64,000 bases of DNA from Gordonia hankookensis (lineage in GTDB: Bacteria; Actinomycetota; Actinomycetes; Mycobacteriales; Mycobacteriaceae). Shown here piece after piece: positions 35,524 to 42,920 of the stretch. The stretch is taken from assembly GCF_014673215.1 (NCBI RefSeq), contig NZ_JACWMS010000001.1:620001-684000 (forward strand). The letters run 5' to 3'. Every line of letters begins with the position of its first letter. Within the stretch, counting starts at the first letter, position 1. The translations under genes were made by a program, and so were the position numbers. The notes beneath the pieces are model-generated. The model was not told the origin of the DNA and ran no database searches. It worked only from the letters and a program-made list of their open reading frames with translations.

Positions 35524-36894
35524 GTGAGGTCACCGACGGCACCCCCCGCCACCCCCCTGCACGCCGGAGAACCCGTGCGCCGCCGCGGCATCGCGCGCAG
35601 TGACGTCGTGTGGGTCTCGATGGCGATCGCACTGGTGGTCGCGGCGATCGTCGTACCGATCACCATGGGTGATGCTTTACGGGGCCGGATCTTCGCCGGC
35701 GCCGCACCGCTGTTCGGGCAATGGAACCCACACGTCGGTCCGGGTTCGATCCCCGCCGTCGTGATCGCGGTCGCTGCGGTGATGTTATTGCCCGGCTGGG
35801 CGTCTCGACTCCGATGGCGGACACTCACGATCACCGTGTGGGTCACCGCCGTGACATGGACGCTGAGCCTGGCGTTGATCGACGGCTGGCAGCGCGGCAT
35901 CGCCGGGCGCCTCGTCCGACCCGACGAGTACCTGTCGGAAGTGCCGGGCGTGCACAGCATCCCGGGCATGCTCGCGACGTTCTCGGATCGCATCCTCGAT
36001 CATCAGCCGGACTCCTGGACCACCCACGTCTCGGGGCATCCACCCGGCGCGCTCATCACTTTCGTGTGGCTGGACCGGCTCGGCCTCGGCGGTGGCGGCT
36101 GGGCGGGCATCTGGTGTGTGTTGACCGGATGCAGCGCCCTCGTCGCGGTGATGGTCACCCTCCGCAATCTCGGCGCCGAGGATTGGGCGCGCCGTGCTGC
36201 GCCGTTCCTGGCGCTCTTTCCCGGTCTCGTCTGGGTGGGGGTGTCCGCCGACGGATACTTCATGGCAGTGGCGGCGTGGGGTGTCGCATTCGTCGCGATG
36301 GCGACGCAGCGGCGTGGTCTGGCCGCGGCCGCATCCGGCCTTCTCGGCGGAGCGTTCCTCGGGTTCTCGATCTTCCTCAACTACGGGCTAGTGCTGATCG
36401 GATTCGTCGTGCTTGCCGTACTGATCTCGGCCCGTACGGCACGGCCGCTGCTCCTTGCCGTGCCCGCCGCCCTCGCGGTCGTCGGCGTCTTCCGTGCCTT
36501 CGGGTTCTGGTGGTTCGACGGCTATCGGCTGGTGGTCGACCGCTATTACCAGGGCATCGCATCGATCCGGCCGTTTGCGTATTGGGGGTGGGCGAACATC
36601 GCCGCCACCCTGTTCGCCGTCGGTCCCGCAGTGCCCGCCGGACTCGGCCGGATCTTCGGATCGCGGATGTGGCGTCATCCCGTCGCGCTGCTCGCCCTCG
36701 GCGGCCTGGTGGCCATCCTCGCCGCCGACCTCAGCGCCTTGTCCAAGGCCGAGACCGAACGGATCTGGCTGGGCTTCAGCCTGTGGACCATGGTGAGCAC
36801 GGCGCTGCTCCCCGTCCACCGGCAGCGCGTGTGGCTGTGCGCCCAGGTGGCCGTCGCCCTCGTGGTCAATCATCTTGTGTTGACGTACTGGTGA
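35524..36894 (+). CDS. Polytopic membrane protein, candidate GT-C-type transferase (Rv0541c-like)
   Basis: This 456-residue protein has about eleven hydrophobic helices. The loop SWTTHVSGHPPGALITFVWL carries an HPPG motif shared by the family, and the first loop has FGQWNPHVGPGS. GT-C glycosyltransferases have a similar topology, with catalytic acids in the first outer loop (here RLVRPDEYLSEVPGVHS). The start is GTG at 35524; the open frame reaches 35467. It is divergent from the GT2-DUF2064 operon and lies 20 bases ahead of a two-component system. The M. tuberculosis counterpart lies in the same neighbourhood. Transferase activity is an inference. Confidence 0.65.
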   Translation: MRSPTAPPATPLHAGEPVRRRGIARSDVVWVSMAIALVVAAIVVPITMGDALRGRIFAGAAPLFGQWNPHVGPGSIPAVVIAVAAVMLLPGWASRLRWRTLTITVWVTAVTWTLSLALIDGWQRGIAGRLVRPDEYLSEVPGVHSIPGMLATFSDRILDHQPDSWTTHVSGHPPGALITFVWLDRLGLGGGGWAGIWCVLTGCSALVAVMVTLRNLGAEDWARRAAPFLALFPGLVWVGVSADGYFMAVAAWGVAFVAMATQRRGLAAAASGLLGGAFLGFSIFLNYGLVLIGFVVLAVLISARTARPLLLAVPAALAVVGVFRAFGFWWFDGYRLVVDRYYQGIASIRPFAYWGWANIAATLFAVGPAVPAGLGRIFGSRMWRHPVALLALGGLVAILAADLSALSKAETERIWLGFSLWTMVSTALLPVHRQRVWLCAQVAVALVVNHLVLTYW

Positions 36895-36914
36895 GACGGG
36901 TGTGGGCTGACTTC

Positions 36915-37604
36915 ATGCAGATTCTCGTCGCCGACGACGACCCCGTGGTGGCCGACGTCGTCCGGCGATACCTCGAACGGGACGGTATGCACGTCACGGT
37001 GGTCGGGTCGGGCCGGCAGGCCCTCGACGAACTCGAGCGGATTCGGGTCGATCTGGCGATCCTGGACGTGATGATGCCCGACGGCGACGGGATCGACGTA
37101 TGCCGCCGCATCCGCTCCGGCGTTCATGCAGACCTGCCGGTCATCATGTTGACGGCTCTCGGGGAGGCCGAGGACCGGGTACTCGGCCTCGAGTCGGGTG
37201 CCGACGACTACGTCGCGAAGCCGTTCAGCCCGCGCGAGCTGAGCCTGCGCGTCCAGTCGGTACTGCGTCGCGCGAGCGCGGCCACGGTGGAATCGACGGC
37301 CGGCCAGTTGTCCGATGGCGCGGTGACCGTCGACCTGGCGGCCCGCGAGGTCCTGGTGGCAGGCCATCCGGTGTCCACCACCAAACGCGAGTTCGATCTG
37401 CTCACCTTCTTCATCGGTCACGTCGACACGGTGTTCTCCCGGGACGAATTGCTGGAGCGGGTGTGGGGCTGGCGGTTCGGGGATCTGTCGACCGTGACGG
37501 TGCACGTCAAGCGGCTGCGTGCCAAGCTCGGCGACGCATCGCGGATCGAGACGGTGTGGGGTCGTGGATACCGGTGGTCGTGCCGGGCCGATGGTGACGC
37601 GTGA
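36915..37604 (+). CDS. OmpR-family response regulator
   Basis: This 229-residue regulator has a receiver domain with acidic pocket Asp7-Asp9, phospho-acceptor Asp51 (LAILDVMMP) and Lys102 (YVAKPF). A C-terminal winged helix follows (VSTTKREFDLLTFFIGHVDT, STVTVHVKRLRAKLGD, ETVWGRGYRW). The ATG at 36915 starts the conserved MQILVADDDP; the longer open frame upstream is a shadow of the membrane protein gene. It pairs with the sensor kinase 24 bases downstream. Targets are unknown; the neighbouring glycosylation genes are candidates. Confidence 0.92.
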   Translation: MQILVADDDPVVADVVRRYLERDGMHVTVVGSGRQALDELERIRVDLAILDVMMPDGDGIDVCRRIRSGVHADLPVIMLTALGEAEDRVLGLESGADDYVAKPFSPRELSLRVQSVLRRASAATVESTAGQLSDGAVTVDLAAREVLVAGHPVSTTKREFDLLTFFIGHVDTVFSRDELLERVWGWRFGDLSTVTVHVKRLRAKLGDASRIETVWGRGYRWSCRADGDA

Positions 37605-37628
37605 GGTTCCGTACATGAGTGCCGACCG

Positions 37629-38660
37629 ATGAATTCCGAGATCGTACGAATCCTGCTGCTGGCATTGGCCTGGACTGCGCCGGTGGTGTTGGCGGGCGCC
37701 CTGTTGCTGGTGGCCATGCGGCGTGCCTCGCTGCTGATCAGCATGGTGCTGATGGTGCTCATCCCGATGGTGGCGACGTTCGTCGGTGTGTTCGGCGTCA
37801 GCGGCATGATGTTCACCGGCGACATCTGGCGGATCGCTGCCGTGCTGGCGGCAGTCGCGCTGGTGACGATTCCGGCAGCGCTGTGGCTGGGCCGGTTTCA
37901 GGCCAGGCGCACCGTCTGGGAACGTCACATGCGCGAGCAGGAACGCGCCGCAGAACGCTCCCGCCGTGAACTGATCGCCTGGGTCAGCCACGATCTGCGC
38001 ACGCCGCTTGCCGACATCAAGGCGTTGGCGGAGGCGTTGAGCGACCATGTGGTCACCGATCCCGGTGAGGTGTCGTCCTTCGCCACGCAGATCGATCGAC
38101 ACACCGTTCGGCTCGCCCGCATGGTCGACGACCTGTTCGAGATGGCGCGGATCAACGCCGGGGCGCTGACACTGGACATGGAGGCCATCGACCTGCGCGA
38201 GGTGGTCGACGAGGTGACCGGTGCGACAAGCACTCTCGCTGCTCGAGCCGATGTGACCGTGCGCGTCACCTGCCCCGACGTGGCGGTCACGGTCAACGGC
38301 AGCGCCTCGGCGCTGTCCCGGATCCTCACCAACCTGATCGTGAACGCGGTGGCACACACGCCGCCGGGCGGTGCGATCGACGTCGCGCTCGGCAGCTCGC
38401 AACGGGCCGCGTGGATACGGGTCGACGACACGGGCGTCGGCATCCCGGAGAACGACCTGGAGCGCATCTTCGAGACGTCCTATCGGGGCAGCCCGTCGCG
38501 CACACCCTCGGCGATCGACGGGGTGCCCGCGGGCGCCGGGCTCGGATTGGCCATCGCTCAGGGCCTTGTCGACGCCCACTCGGGGTCGATCGTGGCGTCC
38601 AACCTCGACTCCGGGAGCCGGTTCGAGGTGACCTTGCCGCTCATCCCGGCGGGTGCCTGA
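37629..38660 (+). CDS. Sensor histidine kinase
   Basis: This 343-residue kinase has three N-terminal transmembrane helices (about 8-30, 33-58, 68-88) with almost no extracytoplasmic domain, so it probably senses the membrane itself or a partner protein. The H-box is AWVSHDLRTPLAD with His121. The N-box is NLIVNAVAHTPPGG, and the ATP lid has DDTGVGIPEND and GAGLGLAIAQGL. It forms a pair with the response regulator upstream. Its last 103 bases overlap the convergent epimerase gene. Confidence 0.92.
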   Translation: MNSEIVRILLLALAWTAPVVLAGALLLVAMRRASLLISMVLMVLIPMVATFVGVFGVSGMMFTGDIWRIAAVLAAVALVTIPAALWLGRFQARRTVWERHMREQERAAERSRRELIAWVSHDLRTPLADIKALAEALSDHVVTDPGEVSSFATQIDRHTVRLARMVDDLFEMARINAGALTLDMEAIDLREVVDEVTGATSTLAARADVTVRVTCPDVAVTVNGSASALSRILTNLIVNAVAHTPPGGAIDVALGSSQRAAWIRVDDTGVGIPENDLERIFETSYRGSPSRTPSAIDGVPAGAGLGLAIAQGLVDAHSGSIVASNLDSGSRFEVTLPLIPAGA

Positions 38661-39700
38661 CCCGCCGATCTGCGCAGCGGTTCGGAGGCGAAGCGCGCAA
38701 TCCCCTCGTCCGGCGGGATCATGGCCCGAAAGCCGATGTGTTCCTGGGCCCGTCGAGGATCCGCGACGACGTGGCGGACGTCGCCGAGCCGGAATCCGCC
38801 GGTGATCTCCGGTACCGGGCCACCGGTCGCCTCGGACAGCAGACGCGCCACGGTCCCGATCGAGATCGGGGTTCCCGAACAGACGTTGAGCGCCCGGAAA
38901 CCGTCGGCATCGGTTGCGTCGATCGCACAGCCATTGGCCTGCGCGACGTCATCGACGTGCACGAAGTCGCGCATCTGGCCACCGTCCTCGAACACCAACG
39001 GGGCGAGGCCCGCGGCCAGCCTCGACCGGAACACCGAGGCCACACCGGCGTACGGGGTGTCGCGTGGCATCCACGGGCCGTACACATTGTGGTAGCGCAG
39101 TGCGACCACCGATCCGCCGGTCTGCTCCGACCACGCACGTGCATAGTGTTCCTGCGCGCACTTGCTGGCCGCATACGACGTGCTCGGCGCGAACGGTGTG
39201 TCCTCATCGGTCAGGGTCCAGCGCAACGGCTGCCCGTCGCGCAGATGCTCGAACGTTCCCGCGCGCAGATCCTCTGGCCTGCGATCGCCCACCGGGTGGA
39301 CCGGGGTGCCGTCGGCATCGAGAAAGCGCCCCGCCCCATAGACCACCATCGACGACGCCAACACGAGTCGCGCACACCCGGCGTCGAACATCGCGGCCAG
39401 CAGTCGAGCCGTGCCGAAGTCGTTCTCCCGGGCGTAGCGGGGTGCATCCGATGCGTCCACACCGGCTCCGACCATCGCCGCCTGGTGGCACACCACGTCC
39501 ACGCCGTCGAGTAGCGCGACAATCGCCTCGTGGTCGGCGACGTCGACGCGGTGCACGCCGTCGGGAAGCCCGGCATCCACCGGGTGCGCGGCAGGGATGA
39601 GCGCGTCCACCCCGACCACCTCGTGATCGGCTGCCCGCAGGAACTCGGCGATTCGCGATCCGATGAATCCCGCGGCTCCGGTCACCAACACGCGGCTCAT
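38558..39700 (-). CDS. NAD-dependent epimerase/dehydratase (GalE3-like)
   Basis: This 380-residue short-chain dehydrogenase-type epimerase carries the nucleotide-binding LVTGAAGFIGSRIAEFLRAA near the N-terminus, the catalytic Ser region VLASSMVVYG and the Tyr-Lys pair in TSYAASKCAQEH. MRDFVHVDDVAQAN is also typical. It probably epimerises an NDP-sugar. The ATG at 39700 overlaps the MTAP stop. The galE-MTAP pairing matches Rv0536-Rv0535. The C-terminal 35 residues extend into the 3' end of the convergent kinase gene; they look unconserved and could reflect loss of the original stop. Confidence 0.85.
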   Translation of the reverse strand: MSRVLVTGAAGFIGSRIAEFLRAADHEVVGVDALIPAAHPVDAGLPDGVHRVDVADHEAIVALLDGVDVVCHQAAMVGAGVDASDAPRYARENDFGTARLLAAMFDAGCARLVLASSMVVYGAGRFLDADGTPVHPVGDRRPEDLRAGTFEHLRDGQPLRWTLTDEDTPFAPSTSYAASKCAQEHYARAWSEQTGGSVVALRYHNVYGPWMPRDTPYAGVASVFRSRLAAGLAPLVFEDGGQMRDFVHVDDVAQANGCAIDATDADGFRALNVCSGTPISIGTVARLLSEATGGPVPEITGGFRLGDVRHVVADPRRAQEHIGFRAMIPPDEGIARFASEPLRRSAGQAPAGMSGKVTSNRLPESRLDATIDPEWASTRP

Positions 39701-40587
39701 CGCGCACCGGCCGTCGGCCGGGCTCCGAGCGTGGTGCCGAGCCCGGTGGCGAACAGCGAGTCCACGTCGTGCTCGGCTGCACCACAATCACATTCGGCGC
39801 CTGCGTCGATGGACTCGATCGCGGCCCGGATCACGTCGACGAGACGCGGCAGACTCCTCGCGAATTCGGCGAACACCTCGGCGGCCGTGACCCCCATACC
39901 CGCCTCGATGCCCGCGTCGAGGTCGGTGACCAGACACGCAGCCGAGTAACACATCTTGAGTTCGCGGGCGAGCGCAGCCTCGGGCTGTCCGGTCATGTTG
40001 ATCAGCGAGGCACCTTCGGTTGCATACCACCGACTCTCGGCCCGAGTGGAGAACCGCGGGCCCTCGATGACGACCATCGTCCCGCCGTCGATCACGTCCG
40101 CGGACGCGGACGAGAGCGATTCACGCAGACCCGGACAGTACGGATCGGCGAACTGCACGTGCACCGGGCCGTCGGGCCGCGTGGCGCCTGCCCAGATCTC
40201 GGGCCGGTCGAAGAAGGTCTGCGCCCGCTGCGTGGTGCGGTCGATCAACTGATCCGGGACGACGATGGTCCCGGGCCCCTGGTCGGGACGGAGGCCGCCC
40301 ACCGCGCATGCACCGATCACACGCCGGACCCCCAATGCCCGCAACGCCCAGAGATTGGCCCGGTAGGGAATCCGGTGCGGCAGGTACTCGTGATGTGCAC
40401 CGTGCCGCGGAAGGAACACCAGACGTCTCTCATCGACCGTGGCGACCCGCAGTGGCGCGGACGGAGGACCGAAGGGGGTATCCACCTCCGTCTCGAGAAC
40501 CGCGTCGTCGTCGGAGAAGAAGCGGTACAGGCCGGTGCCGCCGATGATGCCGATGGCGGGTGCGGAATCGTTCGTCGCGCTGTGCAT
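39697..40587 (-). CDS. mtnP: S-methyl-5'-thioadenosine phosphorylase
   Basis: This 296-residue purine phosphorylase-type enzyme opens with IGIIGGTGLYRFF (phosphate loop) and has LVFLPRHGAHHEYLPHRIPY, IGACAVGGLRPDQGPGTIVV and the substrate segment MVVIEGPRFSTRAESRWY with INMTGQPEAALARELKMCY. It splits methylthioadenosine into adenine and methylthioribose-1-phosphate for salvage. Its stop overlaps the epimerase start (four bases), forming a two-gene operon. The N-terminal Ser-Ala tail is short; the C-terminal Cys pair (ECDCG) is unusual. Confidence 0.92.
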   Translation of the reverse strand: MHSATNDSAPAIGIIGGTGLYRFFSDDDAVLETEVDTPFGPPSAPLRVATVDERRLVFLPRHGAHHEYLPHRIPYRANLWALRALGVRRVIGACAVGGLRPDQGPGTIVVPDQLIDRTTQRAQTFFDRPEIWAGATRPDGPVHVQFADPYCPGLRESLSSASADVIDGGTMVVIEGPRFSTRAESRWYATEGASLINMTGQPEAALARELKMCYSAACLVTDLDAGIEAGMGVTAAEVFAEFARSLPRLVDVIRAAIESIDAGAECDCGAAEHDVDSLFATGLGTTLGARPTAGAR

Positions 40588-40699
40588 GCCTTCGATGGTG
40601 CGCGTCTGCGATGCGCGACGTCACCCCCTGCGACCGATCGGTCACGGTTTCGTCATGGTGACCGCCGACGGCGGCGGGTTCGGCATCGGGCCGGGAAAG

Positions 40700-40738
40700 C
40701 GAGAACCCCCGCCCGGGTGTCCCGGGCGGGGGTTCTCG
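40700..40738 (-). terminator. Terminator of the initiator tRNA gene
   Basis: An 18-bp perfect stem (CGAGAACCCCCGCCCGGG / CCCGGGCGGGGGTTCTCG) with loop TGT lies three bases past the tRNA 3' end and is followed by CTTTCCC on the minus strand. It separates the tRNA from the MTAP promoter region. Confidence 0.9.
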
Positions 40739-40741
40739 TGT

Positions 40742-40818
40742 TGGTAGCGGGGACAGGATTTGAACCTGCGACCTCTGGGTTATGAGCCCAGCGAGCTACC
40801 GAGCTGCTCCACCCCGCG
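40742..40818 (-). tRNA. Initiator tRNA-fMet (CAT anticodon)
   Basis: The 77-nt tRNA starts CGCGGGGTGGAGCAGCTC and ends CCCCGCTACCA, with CCA encoded. The first base pair is a C1-T72 mismatch, and the anticodon stem has the GGG/CCC pairs (GGGCTCATAACCC), both hallmarks of initiator tRNA. The T-arm is CAGGTTCAAATCCTG. Confidence 0.97.
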
Positions 40819-40928
40819 TTGGTGAATACAACGTTACACACCCGTTCCGACCAGATGCAAATCGCCTCCGATATACGGCGCCACCTGCGACGATGGTGTG
40901 ATCGCCGCCACGTCGACGAGCCCGGCGA

Positions 40929-42176
40929 TCATCGCGGGTGGACTCCCATCAACGCCGCCAACTGCTGCGCCAGCGGGTTGAGATCCAACCGGTCCGGATC
41001 CTTCTTCGGGGTGTCGTCCCACGGCTGCGTCGTCTCGGGGTTCGCCAACGCAGCGCGAGCCGCTCCGCGCACCCCCGTGGGGTTGCCCACCGGCACCGAA
41101 CACTTCGCATTCGTGTTGAACGGGAAATCGTCGTAATGGATGTCGAACGACGGATCCTTGCGCTTCATCTCCCGGATCATCGCGTCGGTGCCCTCATAAC
41201 CCCGCGTACACGCGGCAGGATTGTTCGTCTCCAACACCACGCCGAAATGGATCTGACCATCACCCGGCGCGGTGGCATGACTACTTGCCGAGAGCTGGGA
41301 CAGCATTGCCAGAGCAGGACGGATCGCATACGACGTCGGCCCGATGGTCCGCAATGTGCTCGACAACTGCTTGACAACAGTAGAGATGTCACCGCCACTG
41401 CGCCGCAACAACTCCGAGATCTGCGTCGCCGACGCCGTACCCGTCGTCAACAACCGACGCAGATCCGGATCCGACGACGCCAACGTCGCCGTGATCAGAT
41501 CCAGATTGTGCGACCACGACAAGATGGAATCGGACTCGTCGGCTTGGGTTTCCAGCACCATATTCGAATTGCGAATCAACGAGATCGTCTGATCCAACGA
41601 GTCATAACCCGACCGCGACAACTTCGACAACGAATCCACCAACCGCGTCAGATTCTCACCCTGACCGTTGAACGCCTTACCCAACTCCGTGATCACCGTA
41701 TGCAGATCATCCACCGGAATCGACGACGTGAAATCAATCGCCGACGACACCACATCCTCCAACGGCGGCGGCACCGACGACTTCGTGATCACCGACCCAT
41801 CCGACAAAAACGGACCCGCCGACGACGTCGGCTGCAAATCCACGAACTGCTCACCGATCGCCGACCGATTCGCCACCACCGCCGTCGCCGACGCCGGAAT
41901 CTCCGGACCCCCCGAATTCAACTCCAACGCCACATCCACACCCGACTTGGTCAACGTCAACTTCCCGACCCGTCCCACCGGAACACCCTGATACGTCACC
42001 TCGGCATTGGTGAAAATCCCACCCGAATCCTTCATCGACGCCGTCACCGTGTAGACACCGAGACCGACGGCATGCTCGAGGTGGACATACCGGAACCCCG
42101 CATAGGCAGTAGCGACCAGGCCGAGAACCACCACGACGGCAATCTGCATGCGCGCCAACCGAGACAGTGGTGGCAT
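40929..42176 (-). CDS. Orphan MCE-family (MlaD-domain) protein, MceF-like
   Basis: This 415-residue protein has an N-terminal transmembrane helix (IAVVVVLGLVATAYAGFRYV), an MCE/MlaD domain at about residues 36-120 (YTVTASMKDSGGIFTNAEVT, YQGVPVGRVG) and a long helical region. A less ordered C-terminus with two Cys follows. MCE proteins form tunnels for lipid import across the mycolate cell wall. Normally mceA-F and two yrbE genes lie together; here it stands alone between a tRNA and a small membrane protein. Codon choice is odd: third positions favour G and T (TCG, TTG, GGT, GAT) while neighbours favour C. The ATG at 42176 has AAGGGCGG upstream; the frame opens nine codons earlier. Confidence 0.85.
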   Translation of the reverse strand: MPPLSRLARMQIAVVVVLGLVATAYAGFRYVHLEHAVGLGVYTVTASMKDSGGIFTNAEVTYQGVPVGRVGKLTLTKSGVDVALELNSGGPEIPASATAVVANRSAIGEQFVDLQPTSSAGPFLSDGSVITKSSVPPPLEDVVSSAIDFTSSIPVDDLHTVITELGKAFNGQGENLTRLVDSLSKLSRSGYDSLDQTISLIRNSNMVLETQADESDSILSWSHNLDLITATLASSDPDLRRLLTTGTASATQISELLRRSGGDISTVVKQLSSTLRTIGPTSYAIRPALAMLSQLSASSHATAPGDGQIHFGVVLETNNPAACTRGYEGTDAMIREMKRKDPSFDIHYDDFPFNTNAKCSVPVGNPTGVRGAARAALANPETTQPWDDTPKKDPDRLDLNPLAQQLAALMGVHPR

Positions 42177-42548
42177 GAACGACCGCCCTTCCCCGACGAC
42201 CAATGGCGCCGGCCAGCGCCGTCGTCACCTTACTGACGAGTCAGTCCGTCGGACAGATGTTCGTGGCGCATCCCAGGCCCGGTCTCGGCGATGATCGCCG
42301 TCACCTACAGCGACGTAGTGGACCACGGTCACGCCGGCAACCGGTGACCCACCGAGGCAGGCGACGGTCGAGCATCGCCACCGCTCCAGCACAGCCCACT
42401 CAGCCCACTCACGAGCGTCGATGAAGAACGTCGAATTGGCGCGCAACACCCGCGCTGACCTGCGCAAAGGCCACGTCCTTACAATCGGTATGTGACACAC
42501 ATCACAGGGGCGTATCCTGGCGTTACGTCAACCGAAGGAGGAGAAACG
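42177..42548. promoter_or_regulatory. Divergent control region between the MCE gene and a small membrane protein
   Basis: These 372 bases hold no convincing gene; a 91-codon minus-strand frame lacks a ribosome-binding site and recognisable domains. Near the MCE gene are two adjoining palindromes, ACTGACGAGTCAGT (42232-42245, perfect six-base arms) and GTCCGTCGGAC (42244-42254), which look like an operator. Near the other gene is a CRP/GlxR site, listed separately. Confidence 0.5.
42491..42506. promoter_or_regulatory. CRP/GlxR-type cAMP-receptor binding site
   Basis: TGTGACACACATCACA is a perfect match to TGTGA-N6-TCACA. A -10-like TATCCT lies at 42513-42518, so the site covers the -35 region of the promoter for the gene at 42549. 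That could mean class II activation or repression. It is the second perfect copy of this motif in the window. Confidence 0.8.
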
Positions 42549-42836
42549 ATGGCTTCCCATCATCTGCCCCATCACGAGAGCCACGGAAATCATCCGATGA
42601 GCGTCATCGGGTACGTGCTGGTTCTCGGCGGTTTCGCTTCCGCCGCGCTCTGGCTCGTGTCGATGGCAGGCGGCCACGTCGCAGCAGCCATCTTGTTCGG
42701 CTTGTTGATGATCGGTGCGTTCGCCGTAGCCGCATCGATCTTCCTGTCGCTCAACCACCGCCACCATCACAGCCCGGTGCTGCCCGACAACACCGAGCCG
42801 GAACTCGATCGGTACATGCGCCGATATCGCGAGTGA
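42549..42836 (+). CDS. Small His-rich two-helix membrane protein
   Basis: This 95-residue protein begins with a His-rich stretch (MASHHLPHHESHGNHP) and has two transmembrane helices (SVIGYVLVLGGFASAALWLV and ILFGLLMIGAFAVAASIFLS). A second His cluster (NHRHHHSP) and an acidic/basic tail ending DRYMRRYRE follow. The His clusters flank the membrane part and could bind metal ions, but I do not recognise the family. A strong AAGGAGGAG site precedes the ATG. A perfect CRP/GlxR palindrome in the promoter suggests cAMP control, and a strong terminator follows, so it is a single-gene transcript. Confidence 0.78.
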   Translation: MASHHLPHHESHGNHPMSVIGYVLVLGGFASAALWLVSMAGGHVAAAILFGLLMIGAFAVAASIFLSLNHRHHHSPVLPDNTEPELDRYMRRYRE

Positions 42837-42858
42837 TCCAGTCACATCGGCCGACGAC

Positions 42859-42902
42859 ATGGCGGGGCGCACCAGAGAATTCTGGTGCGCCCCGCCATTT
42901 TC
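42859..42902 (+). terminator. Rho-independent terminator of the small membrane protein gene
   Basis: An 18-bp stem (ATGGCGGGGCGCACCAGA / TCTGGTGCGCCCCGCCAT) with loop GAAT is followed by a T-run on the plus strand. It also lies between convergent genes and could stop UPF0182 transcripts. Confidence 0.92.
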
Positions 42903-42920
42903 CGATCCGAGCGGCAGCGA

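Noticed and set aside
42225..42500. 91-codon minus-strand frame between the MCE gene and the small membrane protein
   Set aside because: No ribosome-binding site or recognisable fold, and it covers the promoter, CRP site and operator-like palindromes.
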